Of a DNA stretch of 64,000 nt, positions 1 through 7,949 are shown in pieces. The notes under the pieces were generated by a model. That model saw nothing but the letters and a program-made list of their open reading frames with translations. It searched no databases and was not told the origin of the DNA. The stretch is from NCBI GenBank assembly GCA_900539655.1, contig UQCR01000002.1:1-64000 (forward strand). The letters run 5' to 3'. Each line of letters starts with the position of its first letter. The stretch's first letter is position 1. The stretch comes from an uncultured Robinsoniella sp. (GTDB taxonomy: Bacteria; Bacillota; Clostridia; Lachnospirales; Lachnospiraceae). The position numbers and the translations under genes are program-made.

Positions 1-57
1 TAGGCGGCAGGGTGCTCAACTATAGCACATACTGCGTATTGCGGACTTCCGCTACAC

Positions 58-88
58 AAGCATAATGAATATTCATTATGCTTTTTTT
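58..88 (+). terminator. Rho-independent terminator of an upstream gene
   Basis: A perfect 12-bp inverted repeat centred at about 70/71 is followed directly by a run of seven T. It probably ends a transcript entering from the left edge. Nothing else is recognisable in bases 1-253 apart from the ribosome site of the first gene. Confidence 0.75.
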
Positions 89-253
89 GTGTCAAATTAT
101 GGCACAATTCTTAAGAAGAATTAAGAAACGTCAGAAAACTTTCACTTTTATTTAATAAAAATAGCAGGAATTCTAATTTTGGATGTGGTAAGATACCCCC
201 TGTAATGAAACAGAGGTGCAAATGCATCTCGTCAATATGAGGAGGATACAACT

Positions 254-463
254 ATGAAGAAAAAAGTATTAGGTTTAATGGCAGTTATGGCATTAACAGG
301 AGCATTAGCAGTAGGTTGTGGAAGTTCTGATAAAGGAACAACAGAAGCTACAACAACAGAAGCAGCTACAACAGCTGTAACAACAGAAGCTACAACAACA
401 GAAGCAGCAACAACAGAGGCTGCAGCAACAGAAGCAGCTACAACAGAAGCAGCAGCTGAGTAA
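254..463 (+). CDS. Small Thr/Glu/Ala-repeat lipoprotein
   Basis: This 69-residue protein has a type II signal peptide (KKK, hydrophobic segment, then GC at residues 21-22). After the cysteine come GSSDKG and a low-complexity tail built from TTEA/ATEA units up to the stop. The signal suggests a lipid-anchored extracytoplasmic peptide. No catalytic or binding domain is present, so the function is unknown; it could be a spacer-like surface lipoprotein. An AGGAGG site lies 8 nt before the ATG and a strong terminator follows the stop, so it is a single-gene transcript. The residues before the cysteine (LAVG) fit the lipobox only loosely. The repeated GAAGC/ACAACA codons suggest growth by slippage. 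Confidence 0.7.
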   Translation: MKKKVLGLMAVMALTGALAVGCGSSDKGTTEATTTEAATTAVTTEATTTEAATTEAAATEAATTEAAAE

Positions 464-484
464 TCTATAAGTCAAACATAGAAG

Positions 485-516
485 ACTCCCCGGTCCCAGG
501 ATCGGGGAGTTTTTTC
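485..516 (+). terminator. Terminator after the small lipoprotein
   Basis: The 8-bp stem ACTCCCCG/CGGGGAGT with a 10-nt loop is followed by TTTTTT. It ends the monocistronic lipoprotein transcript. Confidence 0.85.
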
Positions 517-568
517 GTTCCTTTTTTGATCCTTAAGAATTGAAAATTCTCAATATATAGATATGCCT

Positions 569-598
569 TTGACATTTCTCATATTCATGACTTATAAT
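569..598 (+). promoter_or_regulatory. Sigma-A type promoter for ispF
   Basis: TTGACA and TATAAT are separated by 18 bp. The start would lie near 605, leaving a leader of about 145 nt before ispF in which I see no recognisable riboswitch. Confidence 0.6.
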
Positions 599-750
599 GA
601 TTCTGTAGTTTGTAAAACTATCTGTATGAAATTTTATCCGGACGGGTATGAATATAGGTAAGATTTAAGAATTAATAGCGGATCTGTGCTGTATATTCAG
701 CATAGGTACCGGTTATAGAGTTTTTGTGAGTGAATAAAACGGAGGTTGAT

Positions 751-1290
751 ATGAGAGTTGGAATGGGATATGATGTACACAAGTTAACGACGGACAGGGA
801 GCTGATTCTGGGCGGTGTTACGATACCATATGAAAAAGGACTGCTGGGACATTCCGATGCGGATGTATTGGTACATGCCGTTATGGATGCGCTTTTAGGA
901 GCAGCGGCACTTGGGGATATCGGTAAACATTTTCCTGACACAGATCCAAAATATAAAGGGATATCCAGCATTACACTATTAAAGCATGTGGCACAGCTTC
1001 TGGAAGAGAATCACTATATGATAGAAAATATAGATGCGACTATTATTGCCCAGCGGCCAAAGCTTCTCCCATATATGTCTCAAATGGTAAGAAATATTGC
1101 TGATGCATTGGGTATAGAGGTAAATCAGGTAAATGTAAAAGCGACAACCGAAGAAGGGCTTGGATTTACCGGTGCAGGGGAAGGGATCAGCTCTCAGGCA
1201 GTATGTCTTTTGATCCCGATGTTTGATCTTGCGGAAGATGACAGAATTCCAGGCAGGTCCTGCCAGGGATGCGGCGGCTGCTGTAAATAG
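751..1290 (+). CDS. ispF: 2-C-methyl-D-erythritol 2,4-cyclodiphosphate synthase
   Basis: IspF cyclises CDP-ME-2-phosphate to MEcPP, releasing CMP, in the MEP isoprenoid pathway of the cytosol. The N-terminus MRVGMGYDVH carries the metal ligands D8 and H10, with H42 in the GHSDADVLVHA segment. The motif KATTEEGLGFTGAGEGI near residue 131 is typical of the family. I start at ATG 751 because GGAGG sits 5 nt upstream; an in-frame GTG at 730 lacks a good site. At 179 residues it is about 20 longer than usual family members: the extra tail ends CQGCGGCCK with four cysteines (171, 174, 177, 178). A GNAT gene follows after 20 nt. Confidence 0.95.
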   Translation: MRVGMGYDVHKLTTDRELILGGVTIPYEKGLLGHSDADVLVHAVMDALLGAAALGDIGKHFPDTDPKYKGISSITLLKHVAQLLEENHYMIENIDATIIAQRPKLLPYMSQMVRNIADALGIEVNQVNVKATTEEGLGFTGAGEGISSQAVCLLIPMFDLAEDDRIPGRSCQGCGGCCK

Positions 1291-1310
1291 TGCATGGAGG
1301 TAGAGATAAT

Positions 1311-2492
1311 ATGAATGCACAGGATGTATGCAGATTAAATCCTATGGATTATGACAAGTCAAGAGCGCTGTGGGAAGAAATTTTTACGGATGATACAAAA
1401 GAATTTCTGGATTATTATTATGAGTATTGTACGAGAGAGAATCTGATCTACGGAATTATGGATGATAAGAGGAAATTGCTTTCTATGGCGCAGTTTAATC
1501 CTTACAAGGTGCATCTGGGTGAAACAACGGTGGACGCCCATTATATAGTGGCGGTTGCCACCAGACCCGAAGCCAGGCATCAGGGGATGATGAGGCGAAT
1601 ACTGCATCAGGCACTAAGTGACGGATATGACAGAAATGAGGCATTTATGTTCTTAATGCCTGCGGCAGAGGCTATCTACAAGCCTTTTGATTTTGAAACA
1701 GTTTACGGGCAGAAAAGCATGATTATTCATAAAACGCAATGTCCGGAAATGAATGGAGGAAATCAGATTCAGATTCAGGAGGCCGGGGAAGAAGATCTCC
1801 TATGCCTTGCTGAGCTATCCGAATCATTATTAGGAGCGCGTTACCGGGTTTATACAGTCCGGACAGAGGACTATATGAAGCGGTTACAGAAGGAACAGGA
1901 AAGTGAGCATGGAGGAATCCTGATCTTTTGGGCAGAGGGCAGACCTGTTGGTTATTGTTTCAGTGCAATAGAAGAGACACCTCAGATTCGGGAACTGCTA
2001 TGTAACCCGGAGTATGAAGAAGCGGTCCTGCCTGCTCTCTTTTCTTATTATAATAAGAAGGGGGTTTTTGAGAGCGGACAGGATGAAACGATAACGATTA
2101 CCGCTTTTTCAAACCATTTTCCAAAATTTCTTAAGGAAGAAAGTAAAAATGAAGACTGCAGGATCAAAACGGCATCCAGGATCATGGTAAGGATTATCCA
2201 TTTGGAATCATTTGCTTCCTGTCTGAGAAGCAGGGAACCGGTATCTTTTACAATCAGAACGAAAGACCGGATTCTTCCGGGAAACCAGGGGGTCTTCCGT
2301 TTTGACCTGGATGAGCATCGAGGATGTGCACTGCCTATAGCGGAATGCGGGGAAGAGGAAATTGATGCGGTACTGACTGTTGCTGAGCTGGCCAGGTTGT
2401 TTTTTGGGGTGGATGCCGGGACAGAAGCGGATTGCCTGCCTCTTTCTAGGATCCATTTATTTGACCAGGTATTTCTGGATGAAATAGTTTAG
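1311..2492 (+). CDS. Eis-like GNAT N-acetyltransferase
   Basis: A 393-residue protein with the two-part layout of the Eis group: an N-terminal GNAT fold and a C-terminal sterol-carrier-like domain. The acetyl-CoA loop is seen in VAVATRPEARHQGMMRRIL (about residues 82-100), followed by FLMPAAEAIYKPFDFE, which matches the conserved FL.P...AIY..FGYE stretch of Eis proteins. The C-terminal third (TIRTKDRILPGNQG...LFFG...LSRIHLFDQVF) fits the SCP2-like part. Family members acetylate amines, including aminoglycosides in some cases; the substrate here is unknown. GGAGG precedes the ATG by 10 nt. It is close behind ispF and probably co-transcribed. Confidence 0.8.
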   Translation: MNAQDVCRLNPMDYDKSRALWEEIFTDDTKEFLDYYYEYCTRENLIYGIMDDKRKLLSMAQFNPYKVHLGETTVDAHYIVAVATRPEARHQGMMRRILHQALSDGYDRNEAFMFLMPAAEAIYKPFDFETVYGQKSMIIHKTQCPEMNGGNQIQIQEAGEEDLLCLAELSESLLGARYRVYTVRTEDYMKRLQKEQESEHGGILIFWAEGRPVGYCFSAIEETPQIRELLCNPEYEEAVLPALFSYYNKKGVFESGQDETITITAFSNHFPKFLKEESKNEDCRIKTASRIMVRIIHLESFASCLRSREPVSFTIRTKDRILPGNQGVFRFDLDEHRGCALPIAECGEEEIDAVLTVAELARLFFGVDAGTEADCLPLSRIHLFDQVFLDEIV

Positions 2493-2512
2493 TGGAAAAG
2501 ACGGACGGGATA

Positions 2513-2541
2513 TTGACAAATAGAAGATTTTTGCATAGACT
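2513..2541 (+). promoter_or_regulatory. Promoter for the cysS-mrnC-rlmB-sigH operon
   Basis: TTGACA, a 17-bp spacer and TAGACT lie between the GNAT stop and cysS. No T-box element is visible in the short leader. Confidence 0.5.
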
Positions 2542-2608
2542 AATAGCACTAGCGATAAATCCTATGAGTGAACAGCCATCAGATTTTATAGAACGGAGAG
2601 AATAGAAT

Positions 2609-4015
2609 ATGAAAGTATACAATACTTTATCAAAGAAAAAAGAAGAATTTGTACCATTGGTACCGGGAAAGGTAAGCATGTATGTCTGCGGACCGACGGT
2701 ATATAATTTTATTCATATTGGCAATGCAAGACCGATGATTGTATTTGACACGGTCAGACGTTACATGGAACATAAAGGCTTAGACGTAAATTATGTGTCT
2801 AATTTTACGGATGTAGATGATAAAATTATTGCGAAGGCGATTGAAGAAGGAGTATCAGCTCAGGAAATATCAGAACGCTATATTGCAGAATGCAAAAAAG
2901 ATATGGCGTCTATGAATGTACTGCCTGCAACAACCCACCCTTTGGCTACAGAGGAAATCAGCGGAATGGTTGATATGATCAGTAACCTGATTGAAAAAGG
3001 TTTTGCTTATGACGTGAATGGAACTGTCTATTTCAGAACCAGAAAGTTTGATGAATATGGAAAGCTTTCCCATAAGAACCTGGATGATTTACGTGCAGGA
3101 AACCGTTCCCTTTTAGTATCCGGTGAAAACCAGAAGGAAGATCCACTGGATTTTGTGCTCTGGAAGCCGAAAAAAGAAGGTGAACCGGCATGGGAGTCCC
3201 CATGGAGTGACGGACGTCCGGGATGGCATATTGAGTGTTCTGTTATGTCTAAAAAATATTTGGGCGAAGAAATTGATATTCACGCAGGCGGGGAGGATCT
3301 GGTATTCCCTCACCATGAGAATGAAATTGCGCAAAGTGAATGCTGCAATGGAAAGAATTTTGCAAAATACTGGCTGCACAATGCCTTTTTAAATATTGAC
3401 AACCGCAAAATGTCCAAGTCACTTGGCAACTTCTTTACGGTTCGTGAAATTGGAGAAAAATATGATTTGCAGGTGCTGCGATTCTTCATGCTCAGTGCCC
3501 ACTACAGGAGTCCGTTGAATTTCAGTGCAGACCTGATGGAAGCATCCAAAACAAGCCTGGAGCGTATTATTACTGCTGTAGAGAATTTGAAATTCCTCCT
3601 TGGCAATGCCGGAGAGCAGGAATTATCCCAGGAAGAAAAAGAGGGGATTTTGCAGGCTGATGCATTTGAAGCCAAGTTTGATGAAGCTATGGATGATGAC
3701 TTCAATACAGCCGATGCTATTTCAGCTATTTTTGAGTTTGTAAAATATGCAAATACAAATGTTTCTGTCCAAAATTCAAGAGCATTTATTCAGGCAGTAT
3801 TGGATAAAATGATCAGCTTATGCGATGTGCTTGGAATTATTGTAGATAAAAAAGAAGAAATATTGGAAGAAGAAATTGAAAAAATGATCGAAGACCGTCA
3901 GGCAGCTAGAAAGGCCAGAGATTTTAAAAAGGCAGATGAGATCCGTGATGCCCTCCTAGCAAAAGGCATTGTACTGGAAGATACCAGAGAGGGTGTAAAA
4001 TGGAAAAAGGCTTAG
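2609..4015 (+). CDS. cysS: Cysteinyl-tRNA synthetase
   Basis: A class I aminoacyl-tRNA synthetase that charges tRNA-Cys. The 468 residues match the family length. Visible are the zinc ligand C27 in YVCGPTVYNF, the HIGH-type motif HIGN at 36-39, the central GWHIECSVMS and HAGGEDLVFPHHENE segments that hold further zinc ligands, and KMSKS at 267-271. The C-terminal helical DALR-type region follows. A GGAGAG ribosome site precedes the ATG. The stop overlaps the mrnC start by 16 bp, so the two are translationally linked, as in the cysS-mrnC-rlmB block of Bacillus subtilis. Confidence 0.97.
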   Translation: MKVYNTLSKKKEEFVPLVPGKVSMYVCGPTVYNFIHIGNARPMIVFDTVRRYMEHKGLDVNYVSNFTDVDDKIIAKAIEEGVSAQEISERYIAECKKDMASMNVLPATTHPLATEEISGMVDMISNLIEKGFAYDVNGTVYFRTRKFDEYGKLSHKNLDDLRAGNRSLLVSGENQKEDPLDFVLWKPKKEGEPAWESPWSDGRPGWHIECSVMSKKYLGEEIDIHAGGEDLVFPHHENEIAQSECCNGKNFAKYWLHNAFLNIDNRKMSKSLGNFFTVREIGEKYDLQVLRFFMLSAHYRSPLNFSADLMEASKTSLERIITAVENLKFLLGNAGEQELSQEEKEGILQADAFEAKFDEAMDDDFNTADAISAIFEFVKYANTNVSVQNSRAFIQAVLDKMISLCDVLGIIVDKKEEILEEEIEKMIEDRQAARKARDFKKADEIRDALLAKGIVLEDTREGVKWKKA

Positions 4016-4521
4016 ATTTATTTTCCGATTATTTAAAAGAGCAGTTTAAGCTGGAGGATTTGGATATGAAGACGTATTCTCCTCTTACACTGGCTTATAT
4101 CGGAGACAGCATTTACGACCTGATTATTCGGACCCTGGTAGTCTGCCAGGGGAATTGCCCTGCCAATAAGCTTCACAAGCGCTCCAGTGCACTTGTGAAG
4201 GCTTCTGCGCAGGCAGAGATGATTGAGAAGATTATGCCGCTTCTGACAGAGGAGGAAGAGCAGATATACAAAAGGGGACGAAATGCCAAATCCTATACCA
4301 TGGCGAAGAATGCTTCGATGCTGGATTACAGAAAAGCAACGGGATTTGAGGCCCTGATGGGCTATCTGTATCTGGAAAATCAGATGCATCGTATGATTGA
4401 CCTGGTAAAAGAGGGGATTCGCAGCCTGGAAAATGTGGATAGTAATGTCAGGAAAAAAATAAATGTGGATAAAGTGTCGGACGTAATGTCTGAAAACACC
4501 AAATCAGTGTCTGAAAACTAG
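4000..4521 (+). CDS. mrnC: Mini-ribonuclease III (23S rRNA maturation)
   Basis: Mini-III is an RNase III catalytic domain without a double-stranded RNA binding domain, and it trims 23S rRNA precursors in Firmicutes. The 173-residue protein shows the RNase III signature LTLAYIGDSIYDLIIR (about residues 28-43) and the second acidic motif ATGFEALMGYLYL (about 114-126). It starts inside the cysS 3' end. The last 30 residues (VRKKINVDKVSDVMSENTKSVSEN) are a polar extension of unclear role. Gene order (cysS upstream, rlmB downstream) supports the call. Confidence 0.92.
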   Translation: MEKGLDLFSDYLKEQFKLEDLDMKTYSPLTLAYIGDSIYDLIIRTLVVCQGNCPANKLHKRSSALVKASAQAEMIEKIMPLLTEEEEQIYKRGRNAKSYTMAKNASMLDYRKATGFEALMGYLYLENQMHRMIDLVKEGIRSLENVDSNVRKKINVDKVSDVMSENTKSVSEN

Positions 4522-4590
4522 AACTTGTCTTGGCAGCTCATGCTGCTGATGAAAATGCTATGGCTTATGAAGCCGCAAAGGAGAATACCG

Positions 4591-5328
4591 ATGAGATATG
4601 AGGAATTGACAATAGAAGGCAGAAATGCCGTAATAGAGGCGTTTCGCGCAGGAAAGCCCATAGATAAGCTGTTTGTATTAGATGGCTGCCAGGATGGCCC
4701 GGTACGTACCATTATAAGGGAAGCAAAAAAGCATGATACCATTATTAACTACGTAGAAAAGGAAAGACTGGATCAGATTTCGGAAACGGGTAAGCATCAG
4801 GGAGTGATTGCCTATGCAGCGGCATACGAATATGCTGAAGTAGAAGATATATTAAAGATAGCAGAGGAAAAGGGCGAGGCGCCATTTATTATACTGCTGG
4901 ATAACATTGAAGATCCCCATAATCTGGGTGCCATTATCCGTACGGCAAATCTGGCTGGAGCCCATGGTGTGATTATTCCAAAACGCCGTGCAGTAGGACT
5001 GACGGCTACGGTTGCAAAAACATCAGCAGGCGCACTGAATTATACACCGGTTGCCAAGGTTACGAATCTTGCGAAAACAATTGAAGAATTAAAGGAAAAA
5101 GGCCTTTGGTTTGTCTGTGCCGATATGGGCGGAGAAGTGATGTATAAGCTTGATTTAAAAGGGGCAATCGGTCTGGTGATCGGAAGTGAAGGAGAAGGCG
5201 TCAGCCGGCTTGTAAAGGAAAAATGTGACTTTACCGCGTCTATTCCCATGAAAGGAGACATTGACTCTCTGAATGCTTCTGTAGCTGCCGGCGTGCTGGC
5301 TTATGAGATTGTAAGGCAGAGAATGTAA
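4591..5328 (+). CDS. rlmB: 23S rRNA (guanosine-2'-O)-methyltransferase RlmB
   Basis: A SPOUT (TrmH-type) methyltransferase that 2'-O-methylates 23S rRNA using S-adenosylmethionine. The three knot motifs are clear: NIEDPHNLGAIIRTANLAGA near residue 106, GLVIGSEGEGVSRLVKE near 192, and the C-terminal SLNASVAAGVLAYEIVRQR. The N-terminal substrate-binding domain begins IEGRNAVIEAFRAGKPIDKL. I choose ATG 4591 because AAAGGAGA lies 6 nt upstream; a longer reading frame from 4525 has no ribosome site and an unlikely Met/Leu-rich lead. At 245 residues it has the normal family length. Confidence 0.93.
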   Translation: MRYEELTIEGRNAVIEAFRAGKPIDKLFVLDGCQDGPVRTIIREAKKHDTIINYVEKERLDQISETGKHQGVIAYAAAYEYAEVEDILKIAEEKGEAPFIILLDNIEDPHNLGAIIRTANLAGAHGVIIPKRRAVGLTATVAKTSAGALNYTPVAKVTNLAKTIEELKEKGLWFVCADMGGEVMYKLDLKGAIGLVIGSEGEGVSRLVKEKCDFTASIPMKGDIDSLNASVAAGVLAYEIVRQRM

Positions 5329-5352
5329 ACAATTAACAGGTGGAGGCAGGAA

Positions 5353-5946
5353 ATGGTGTCCTACGACGGATATACCGACGAAGAATTAATTGTAAAGCTT
5401 AAGGATGGAAATCCGGAGATAACGGACTACATCATGGAAAAGTATAAATATCTGGTGCGTAAAGAAGCAAGGGCACTGTACTTAATCGGCGGAGATAAGG
5501 ACGATCTGATCCAGGAAGGGATGATTGGGCTGTTCAAAGCCGTCAGGGATTATCGGGAGGACAGGGATGCCTCCTTTTATCACTTTGCAAAACTCTGCAT
5601 CGGAAGGCAGCTCTATCATGCAATTGAAGCATCCAACAGGAAAAAGCATACCCCGTTAAATTCTTATGTTTCACTGTATTCCGGAACAATGGAAGGGGGA
5701 GAGGAATCCCTGCCCCTGGAAGAAATTCTGTTTACCCAGGAAAGTAATCCGGAAGAACTGCTGATTCACGAGGAAAATAAAAAACAGATAGAAGAAAAGC
5801 TGGAGGCTTCCCTAAGCGCATTTGAAAAAAAGGTGCTGGACTATTATTTACTGGGAAAAGACTATGTGGAGATAGGGGAACTTCTGGGGAAACCTCCCAA
5901 GTCTATTGATAATGCGCTGCAGAGAATCCGTAAAAAAATACGTTGA
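5353..5946 (+). CDS. sigH: RNA polymerase sigma factor, SigH type
   Basis: A 197-residue sigma-70 family protein with region 2 (DYIMEKYKYLVRKEARALYLIGGDKDDLIQEGMIGLFKAVRDY, residues 26-68) and region 4 (LSAFEKKVLDYYLLGKDYVEIGELLGKPPKSIDNALQRIRKKI). The sequence and position at the end of cysS-mrnC-rlmB match SigH, which starts sporulation and stationary-phase transcription in Bacilli and Clostridia. GGAGG lies 7 nt before the ATG. In B. subtilis the yacP (rae1) gene separates rlmB from sigH; here it is absent from the block. The TGA stop overlaps the -35 box of the next operon. Confidence 0.9.
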   Translation: MVSYDGYTDEELIVKLKDGNPEITDYIMEKYKYLVRKEARALYLIGGDKDDLIQEGMIGLFKAVRDYREDRDASFYHFAKLCIGRQLYHAIEASNRKKHTPLNSYVSLYSGTMEGGEESLPLEEILFTQESNPEELLIHEENKKQIEEKLEASLSAFEKKVLDYYLLGKDYVEIGELLGKPPKSIDNALQRIRKKIR

Positions 5947-5971
5947 CAAGCCGCATCTATGCTGTTATAGT
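5943..5971 (+). promoter_or_regulatory. Promoter of the queuosine-salvage operon
   Basis: TTGACA-17 bp-TATAGT. The -35 box overlaps the sigH stop codon. The predicted start near 5978 lies just before the riboswitch aptamer. Confidence 0.65.
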
Positions 5972-5989
5972 GTAATACGCAATTAAATA

Positions 5990-6030
5990 AGACAGTTCGT
6001 GACCATCCTGTCTATAAATAAAACTAGGGA
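5990..6030 (+). promoter_or_regulatory. preQ1-I type riboswitch aptamer
   Basis: Stem GACAG (5991-5995) pairs with CTGTC (6008-6012) around a 12-nt loop. An A-rich tail ending in ACTAGGG follows, the layout of class I preQ1 riboswitches (short hairpin plus A-rich tail forming an H-type pseudoknot). The call rests on this shape, on similarity to known class I sequences as I remember them, and on the downstream transporter of the queuosine-precursor family. A terminator with a competing hairpin follows, indicating control by transcription termination. Confidence 0.72.
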
Positions 6031-6051
6031 AAATGATAATCGGAAAGAGCC

Positions 6052-6108
6052 CCATCAGAGGCTTTTACCGGTATTTTTGATGGCGCTTATTATTAAGCGT
6101 CTTTTTTT
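6052..6108 (+). terminator. Riboswitch expression platform: terminator with competing stem
   Basis: The terminator stem GGCGCTTA/TAAGCGTC (6082-6101) is followed by seven T. An alternative stem pairs CCATCA (6052-6057) with TGATGG (6078-6083), which overlaps the terminator's 5' arm. The two cannot form together, which fits ligand-controlled attenuation. Confidence 0.7.
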
Positions 6109-6203
6109 ATTTTTCCTTGAATTATCGTTTATGAGAGCGTTTGTTAATACGCTTAGTCACGGTTTATGCCGGATGTACCGGATTGCCGGACGGAAAGGAA
6201 AAA

Positions 6204-6917
6204 ATGTCAGAATTAAACCGCTATTCTATGATTACTCAAAAAAATCCCCGTGAGATAATACTGCTTCGGGGGAACGGCTGCAAGTGGAGAAGATGCCGTT
6301 TTTGTGATTACTATCTGGATTATTCCAGGGATGAAGAGGAAAATTATAATCTGAACAAGGCAGAAATAGAAAAAGTAACCGGGGTTTATGGAACACTTGA
6401 AGTTATCAACTCCGGAAGTTTTACGGATCTGGATGACAGGACAATGCAGGCAGTTTTAAATAAATGCCTGGAAAAGAAGATAGGGCAGCTTCATTTTGAA
6501 TGCCACTGGATGCATCGGGACAAAATTAGGGACATAAAGTCATTGTTTATACAGCATGGCATTACCGTAAAAATTAAAATCGGGGTGGAAACTTTTGATG
6601 CCTTGTTTCGGGAAAGCTATCTGGATAAAGGGATCACGGCTGATACGCCGGAGGAGATAGCTGCGTACTACGATGAATGCTGCCTCTTATTTGGCATTCC
6701 CGGGCAGAATGCGGCAACGATGGAGCAGGATATTTTAACCGGTCTTAAATATTTTGAACGTGTCTGCATTAATATAATGAATGAGAACAGTAAGCCAATT
6801 AAACCAGCACCTGCTGTGATCCGGGAATTTGTTAATGAACTGCTGCCGATATATCTGGACAATTCAAGGATAGATATATTGATTGAAAATACAGATTTTG
6901 GAGTAGGAGATAAGTAA
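6204..6917 (+). CDS. Radical SAM enzyme, putative queuine lyase (QueL-like)
   Basis: A 237-residue radical SAM protein. The Fe-S cysteines near the N-terminus are C26, C31 and C34 in GCKWRRCRFCDYY, giving CX4CX2C instead of the usual CX3CX2C. Later segments (LEVINSGSFTDL, KIKIGVETFD, CCLLFGIPGQNAATMEQDI) fit the barrel. Start ATG 6204 has AAAGGA 4 nt upstream. It sits behind a preQ1-type riboswitch and 3 nt before a YhhQ-family transporter. Context therefore points to queuosine salvage, most simply the radical SAM queuine lyase (QueL) reported from gut Clostridia, which makes preQ1 from queuine. The function is an inference from context and a distinctive small size; the radical SAM identity is seen directly. 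Confidence 0.65.
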   Translation: MSELNRYSMITQKNPREIILLRGNGCKWRRCRFCDYYLDYSRDEEENYNLNKAEIEKVTGVYGTLEVINSGSFTDLDDRTMQAVLNKCLEKKIGQLHFECHWMHRDKIRDIKSLFIQHGITVKIKIGVETFDALFRESYLDKGITADTPEEIAAYYDECCLLFGIPGQNAATMEQDILTGLKYFERVCINIMNENSKPIKPAPAVIREFVNELLPIYLDNSRIDILIENTDFGVGDK

Positions 6918-6920
6918 GAG

Positions 6921-7649
6921 ATGAGAAATGAAATTTTATTAATACTAAGTGTTGTTATTATTTACGGCAGCGTATTGCTGTGGTACAAACTGCTGGGATG
7001 CAAGGGACTGATGGCATTCACGGTGCTGGCAACTATTTCTGCAAATATTGAGGTTCTAATTTTGGTAGATGCGTTTGGGATGGAACAGACCCTTGGAAAT
7101 ATCTTATTTGCTTCAACGTTTCTGGTAACGGATATATTAAGTGAGGTGTCAGGTAAAAAAGCGGCAAATCAGGCGGTTAATATCGGTATCCTGACATCTT
7201 TTACATTTATCCTGATATCCCAGTCCTGGCTCCTGTATCAGCCGGGTGCGAATGACTGGGCACATGGAAGCATAGTAAATATCTTTTCCAATACACCCAG
7301 GATGATGCTGGCTAGTCTCGTCGTCTATGCCGTATCCCAGAAGTTTGACGTCTGGCTGTACCATAAGTGGTGGGAGATGACGAAAAGGCTGTGTGGGGAC
7401 AAAAGACGCTATCTGTGGGTCCGTAATAACGGATCTACGTTACTGTCCCAGCTTTTGAATACGGTACTGTTCACACTTGGAGCATTTCTTGGGACTTATG
7501 ATACCACAACCCTTATCAGCATTATGTGGGCAAGCTATGTGATCTTTATATTTACAAGCCTTGCAGATACACCAGCTGTATATCTGGCGAGGATAATCAA
7601 ACCGCTGGGTGAAGACAGAGAAGAGCCCGAAAAAGCTGCTATTATGTAG
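6921..7649 (+). CDS. YhhQ/VUT-family queuosine-precursor transporter
   Basis: A 242-residue membrane protein with about six hydrophobic segments (residues 5-22, 30-50, 60-75, 90-108, 125-140, 175-215). The conserved family stretch VRNNGSTLLSQLLNTVLFTLGAF (about 169-191) carries the Ser/Gln/polar pattern of the DUF165/YhhQ group. E. coli YhhQ imports preQ0 and preQ1; clostridial relatives may take up precursors or queuine. It starts 3 nt after the radical SAM stop in the same riboswitch-controlled operon. The charged C-terminal tail (GEDREEPEKAAIM) is cytoplasmic-looking. Confidence 0.82.
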   Translation: MRNEILLILSVVIIYGSVLLWYKLLGCKGLMAFTVLATISANIEVLILVDAFGMEQTLGNILFASTFLVTDILSEVSGKKAANQAVNIGILTSFTFILISQSWLLYQPGANDWAHGSIVNIFSNTPRMMLASLVVYAVSQKFDVWLYHKWWEMTKRLCGDKRRYLWVRNNGSTLLSQLLNTVLFTLGAFLGTYDTTTLISIMWASYVIFIFTSLADTPAVYLARIIKPLGEDREEPEKAAIM

Positions 7650-7692
7650 ATGTCAATTACATAAAAAGCATTCAAAAAGTAGTATAGATGCA

Positions 7693-7850
7693 TTTTCACA
7701 AATTCTTCAACAGGCTGTCACATATTTTTCACAACTATATTTTATAGTAATACTTGTAAAAGCCGATAAGACTTTTTCATATAAATCTTTTTCATAACTC
7801 GCCAGTATCCGCCAAGATACTGGCTCTCCCTCTGTATAGGGGCTTTTTTT
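7693..7850 (+). ncRNA. Small-RNA-like cassette A with phased TTCACA repeats
   Basis: Four hexamers (TTCACA, TTCAAC, GTCACA, TTCACA) begin at 7695, 7706, 7717 and 7728, exactly 11 bp apart. Nine bp after the last comes TATAGT (7743-7748). About 50 nt further a 9-bp stem GCCAGTATC/GATACTGGC (7801-7824) is followed by a second small stem CCCT/AGGG and a T-run ending at 7850. The layout fits a regulated promoter driving a short RNA of about 95 nt. A clear homologue lies at 9618-9769 on the other strand and a more distant one at 7950-8100. No protein is evident. Confidence 0.5.
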
Positions 7851-7949
7851 ATTTGCAAATCCAATATCCTGAGAGAAAAGCTTTTCTTTTTAAAAGCTTT
7901 ATAAAATCTTAAACAACTTTATAAAGCTTTAAGCGCGATGCCATATCTT

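Noticed and set aside
5999..6253. Short plus-strand frame across the riboswitch region
   Set aside because: It runs through the aptamer and terminator, has no ribosome site, and overlaps the start of the radical SAM gene.
7609..7797. Frame of about 60 codons after the YhhQ-type gene
   Set aside because: No ribosome site; it covers the phased-repeat promoter region of cassette A and its composition is not protein-like.
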